Shown here piece by piece: positions 34,960 to 36,787 of a stretch of DNA of 36,787 nucleotides. The DNA is taken from assembly GCA_018645005.1 (NCBI GenBank), contig JABGPJ010000121.1, positions 1 to 36,787 of the forward strand, in the 5' to 3' direction. Within the stretch, counting starts at the first letter, position 1. Every line of letters starts with the position of its first letter. Source of the DNA: Deltaproteobacteria bacterium. Its GTDB lineage: Bacteria > SAR324 > XYD2-FULL-50-16. The notes beneath the pieces are model-generated. The model was not told the origin of the DNA. It made no database searches and saw only the letters and a program-made list of their open reading frames with translations. The translations under genes were made by a program, and so were the position numbers.

Positions 34960-36735
34960 ATGAAAATTCGAGTGGCAGATTATCTCGCATCAATGCTCTA
35001 TGATGCTGGCGGTGAAGATGTATTTATGGTGACGGGTGGTATGATTATGTTTCTGACGGATGCTGTATATCAGCATGATCATATGAAACACATCTGTTGT
35101 CATCATGAACAGGCAGCTGTCATGGCAGCAGAAGCCTATGGCAGGTATTCCAATAAACTCGGTGTCGCATATGTAACGGCAGGACCGGCTGCACTCAATA
35201 CTCTCAACAGTGTAGTAGGGGCTTTAGTCGACAGGTCTCCGTGTATTGTTGTGGCAGGGCAATCAAAGGTTTCACAAGCCCGAGTCACAACACCGAGACA
35301 GTTTGCTCTTCAAGGGTTTAATACCCTTCCGATTTTTGAAAAAGTGACAAAATACGCGGTGATGTTGGATGACATTGCAACGGTTAAGTATAGTATGGAA
35401 AAGGCTATCCACACTGCTAAGTCACATCCGGTAGGACCTGTTTGGATCGAATGTCCAATCGATATTCAGGCAGCAACGTTTGATCCTGATGATTATGACG
35501 GTTTTTCTCCTGAAGAAGATACCAGCTCACAAATTGAAATTAAGGATAAGTTCTCTCTGGTGAACGAAGCCATCAGGAACGCTAAAAGGCCCTGTATTCT
35601 TGCTGGGCCCGGCGTCAGGCTGGCGGGTGCTGTTGAATCCTTTAACAGGATTGTGCAAAAACTGAATATTCCGGTACTCACGTCACGCCTGGGCATGGAT
35701 CTCATGGGACATCATAATCCGCTGTTTATTGGCAGACCAGGCACCTACGGTGATCGACCCGCCAATTTTACGATTCAGAACAGCGATCTGCTGCTGACAA
35801 TAGGTTGTCGTTTGAGTATAGGGTTGATAGGGCATGACTACCAGGACTTTGCGCCAAATGCTAAAAAAATTATGGTGGATATTGATGAAAAAGAGCTGAC
35901 CAAACCATCAGTATCGCCCGATATTCCAGTCCAGGCAGATGCGAAGGATTTTATAGAGGCACTGGACACTGAGCTGGATGATTTTAGGTTCAGCAATGGA
36001 GATTGGCTAGAGAAAACGAAGGCGTGGAAAAGCAAGTACCCCGTAAATCTCCCTGAATATAAAAATGAAAAAGAGGGGATCAACTCATACCACTTCATTA
36101 ATGTTCTCTCTGAAAAATCATCTGATGATGATGTATTTTTGCTGGATACAGGGTCATGCTTTCATGTTCATTCTCAAGCGTTTAAGGTCAAGTACGGTCA
36201 ACGGCATATTATCACTGGTGGACTTTCAACCATGGGGTATATGCCCGGAGTGATCGGACCCGCTGTCTTAAGAAAAGAAAAAGACGTTTACTGCATTACC
36301 GGCGACGGTTCTCTGCAGATGAATATTCAGGAATTGCAGACAATTGCAACCAACAATCTCCCTGTAAAAATCGTTGTTCTGAATAATAACGGATACCTCC
36401 TCATTCGGCTGACGCAACAAAATTTTTGTGAGGGACGGCTTATCGGGGAAGGTCCGGAGAGCGGTGTCGGTTTCCCAAATCTCGAAAAACTGGCGGATCT
36501 ATACGGTCTTGGGTATATGAAAATTGCGTCAATAGAGGATCTGGATGATAAAGCAGATGATCTTGTTAACGCATCCGGACCGTTGATCTGCGAGGTAATT
36601 ACTCCTGCTCAACAGCTACTTATACCAAGGGTTGCCTCAAAAAAACTTGATGATGGGAGTATGATCTCCATGCCCTACGATGACATGTTTCCTTTTTTGG
36701 ATCGGGATGAGTATTTATCTACCAAATGTGAATAA
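34960..36735 (+). CDS. ThDP-dependent acetolactate-synthase-like enzyme (YerE-like candidate)
   Basis: A 591-residue protein with the three domains of the acetohydroxyacid synthase family. The pyrimidine-binding domain has catalytic Glu50 (CCHHEQAAVMAAEAYG). The central domain spans about 195-340. The pyrophosphate-binding domain has the ThDP motif from GDG (448-450) to NN (475-476). A valine/isoleucine-pathway role is unlikely, because it sits at the end of a CDP-dideoxysugar operon without ilvN or ilvC. By analogy with YerE, it could transfer an acyl group from a 2-oxo acid to the C-4 ketone of a CDP-3,6-dideoxyhexose. The acyl donor may come from the upstream aldolase. The substrate is unproven. 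It starts at ATG 34960, 40 bp after the SDR gene. Confidence 0.85.
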   Translation: MKIRVADYLASMLYDAGGEDVFMVTGGMIMFLTDAVYQHDHMKHICCHHEQAAVMAAEAYGRYSNKLGVAYVTAGPAALNTLNSVVGALVDRSPCIVVAGQSKVSQARVTTPRQFALQGFNTLPIFEKVTKYAVMLDDIATVKYSMEKAIHTAKSHPVGPVWIECPIDIQAATFDPDDYDGFSPEEDTSSQIEIKDKFSLVNEAIRNAKRPCILAGPGVRLAGAVESFNRIVQKLNIPVLTSRLGMDLMGHHNPLFIGRPGTYGDRPANFTIQNSDLLLTIGCRLSIGLIGHDYQDFAPNAKKIMVDIDEKELTKPSVSPDIPVQADAKDFIEALDTELDDFRFSNGDWLEKTKAWKSKYPVNLPEYKNEKEGINSYHFINVLSEKSSDDDVFLLDTGSCFHVHSQAFKVKYGQRHIITGGLSTMGYMPGVIGPAVLRKEKDVYCITGDGSLQMNIQELQTIATNNLPVKIVVLNNNGYLLIRLTQQNFCEGRLIGEGPESGVGFPNLEKLADLYGLGYMKIASIEDLDDKADDLVNASGPLICEVITPAQQLLIPRVASKKLDDGSMISMPYDDMFPFLDRDEYLSTKCE

Positions 36736-36787
36736 AGACGCGAACAGAACTGGGCCTCACGTCGCAAGGCAGCAATATAGAATAATC
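36736..36787. other. Downstream tail, no feature
   Basis: The last 52 bases show no start codon with a ribosome-binding site and no terminator hairpin, so the sugar operon probably continues beyond the window. Confidence 0.4.

Noticed and set aside
34960-36735. Branched-chain amino acid acetolactate synthase (IlvB)
   Set aside because: There is no ilvN, ilvC or ilvD nearby, and the gene closes a sugar operon; the fold is shared by many ThDP enzymes.

Overview
The window reads as a chromosomal segment of a Gram-negative bacterium with moderate GC content. An 11-gene complex I operon without nuoEFG, HslUV, an HtrA-family periplasmic protease, a sigma-54-type two-component system and a CDP-3,6-dideoxyhexose cluster fit a proteobacterial or deltaproteobacterial-like organism (Desulfobacterota or SAR324-like). 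That placement is inference, because no rRNA or other taxonomic marker gene is present. No tRNA, rRNA, CRISPR array or intact transposase was seen.

Region 1 (1-4020) holds a lone hypD (NiFe-hydrogenase maturation) and an NAD-type malic enzyme. hypD lies between two same-orientation copies of a roughly 165-bp palindromic repeat. One copy (1405-1568) is flanked by an exact 8-bp direct repeat, as expected for a miniature inverted-repeat transposable element (MITE). After the malic enzyme there is a 680-bp stretch with small ORFs, decayed-looking coding fragments and a candidate nuo promoter.

Region 2 (4021-15161) is a single-strand operon nuoA-B-C-D-H-I-J-K-L-M-N: the quinone, Fe-S connecting and proton-pumping modules of complex I, without the NADH-oxidising module (NuoE, F, G). 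The electron donor must therefore be something else or be encoded elsewhere. Region 3 (15505-17626) is NAD salvage: pncB and pncA.

Region 4 (17650-26167, minus strand) reads mazG, rlmE, hslV, hslU, a small Cys-containing protein, htrA, a membrane histidine kinase and an NtrC-type response regulator. It looks like a housekeeping, proteostasis and envelope-stress block. The HtrA protease has Glu where the family has the catalytic triad Asp.

Region 5 (26542-36735, plus strand) is surface sugar biosynthesis. gmd stands alone, followed by a good terminator and a second, inverted MITE copy. Then comes a tight operon: ddhD-like reductase, rfbH (ddhC), rfbF (ddhA), rfbG (ddhB), an acylating acetaldehyde dehydrogenase (mhpF-like), a 4-hydroxy-2-oxovalerate aldolase (mhpE-like), an SDR reductase/epimerase and a ThDP-dependent acetolactate-synthase-like enzyme. 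The first four make CDP-4-keto-3,6-dideoxyglucose. The ThDP enzyme and SDR recall the YerE/YerF pair that adds a carbon branch in yersiniose. The aldolase and dehydrogenase pair, normally catabolic, is embedded here with 0-12 nt spacing. My main hypothesis is that it builds a 2-oxo-4-hydroxy acid donor for the ThDP enzyme, giving a branched nucleotide sugar with a longer branch than yersiniose. The cluster probably continues past the window end.
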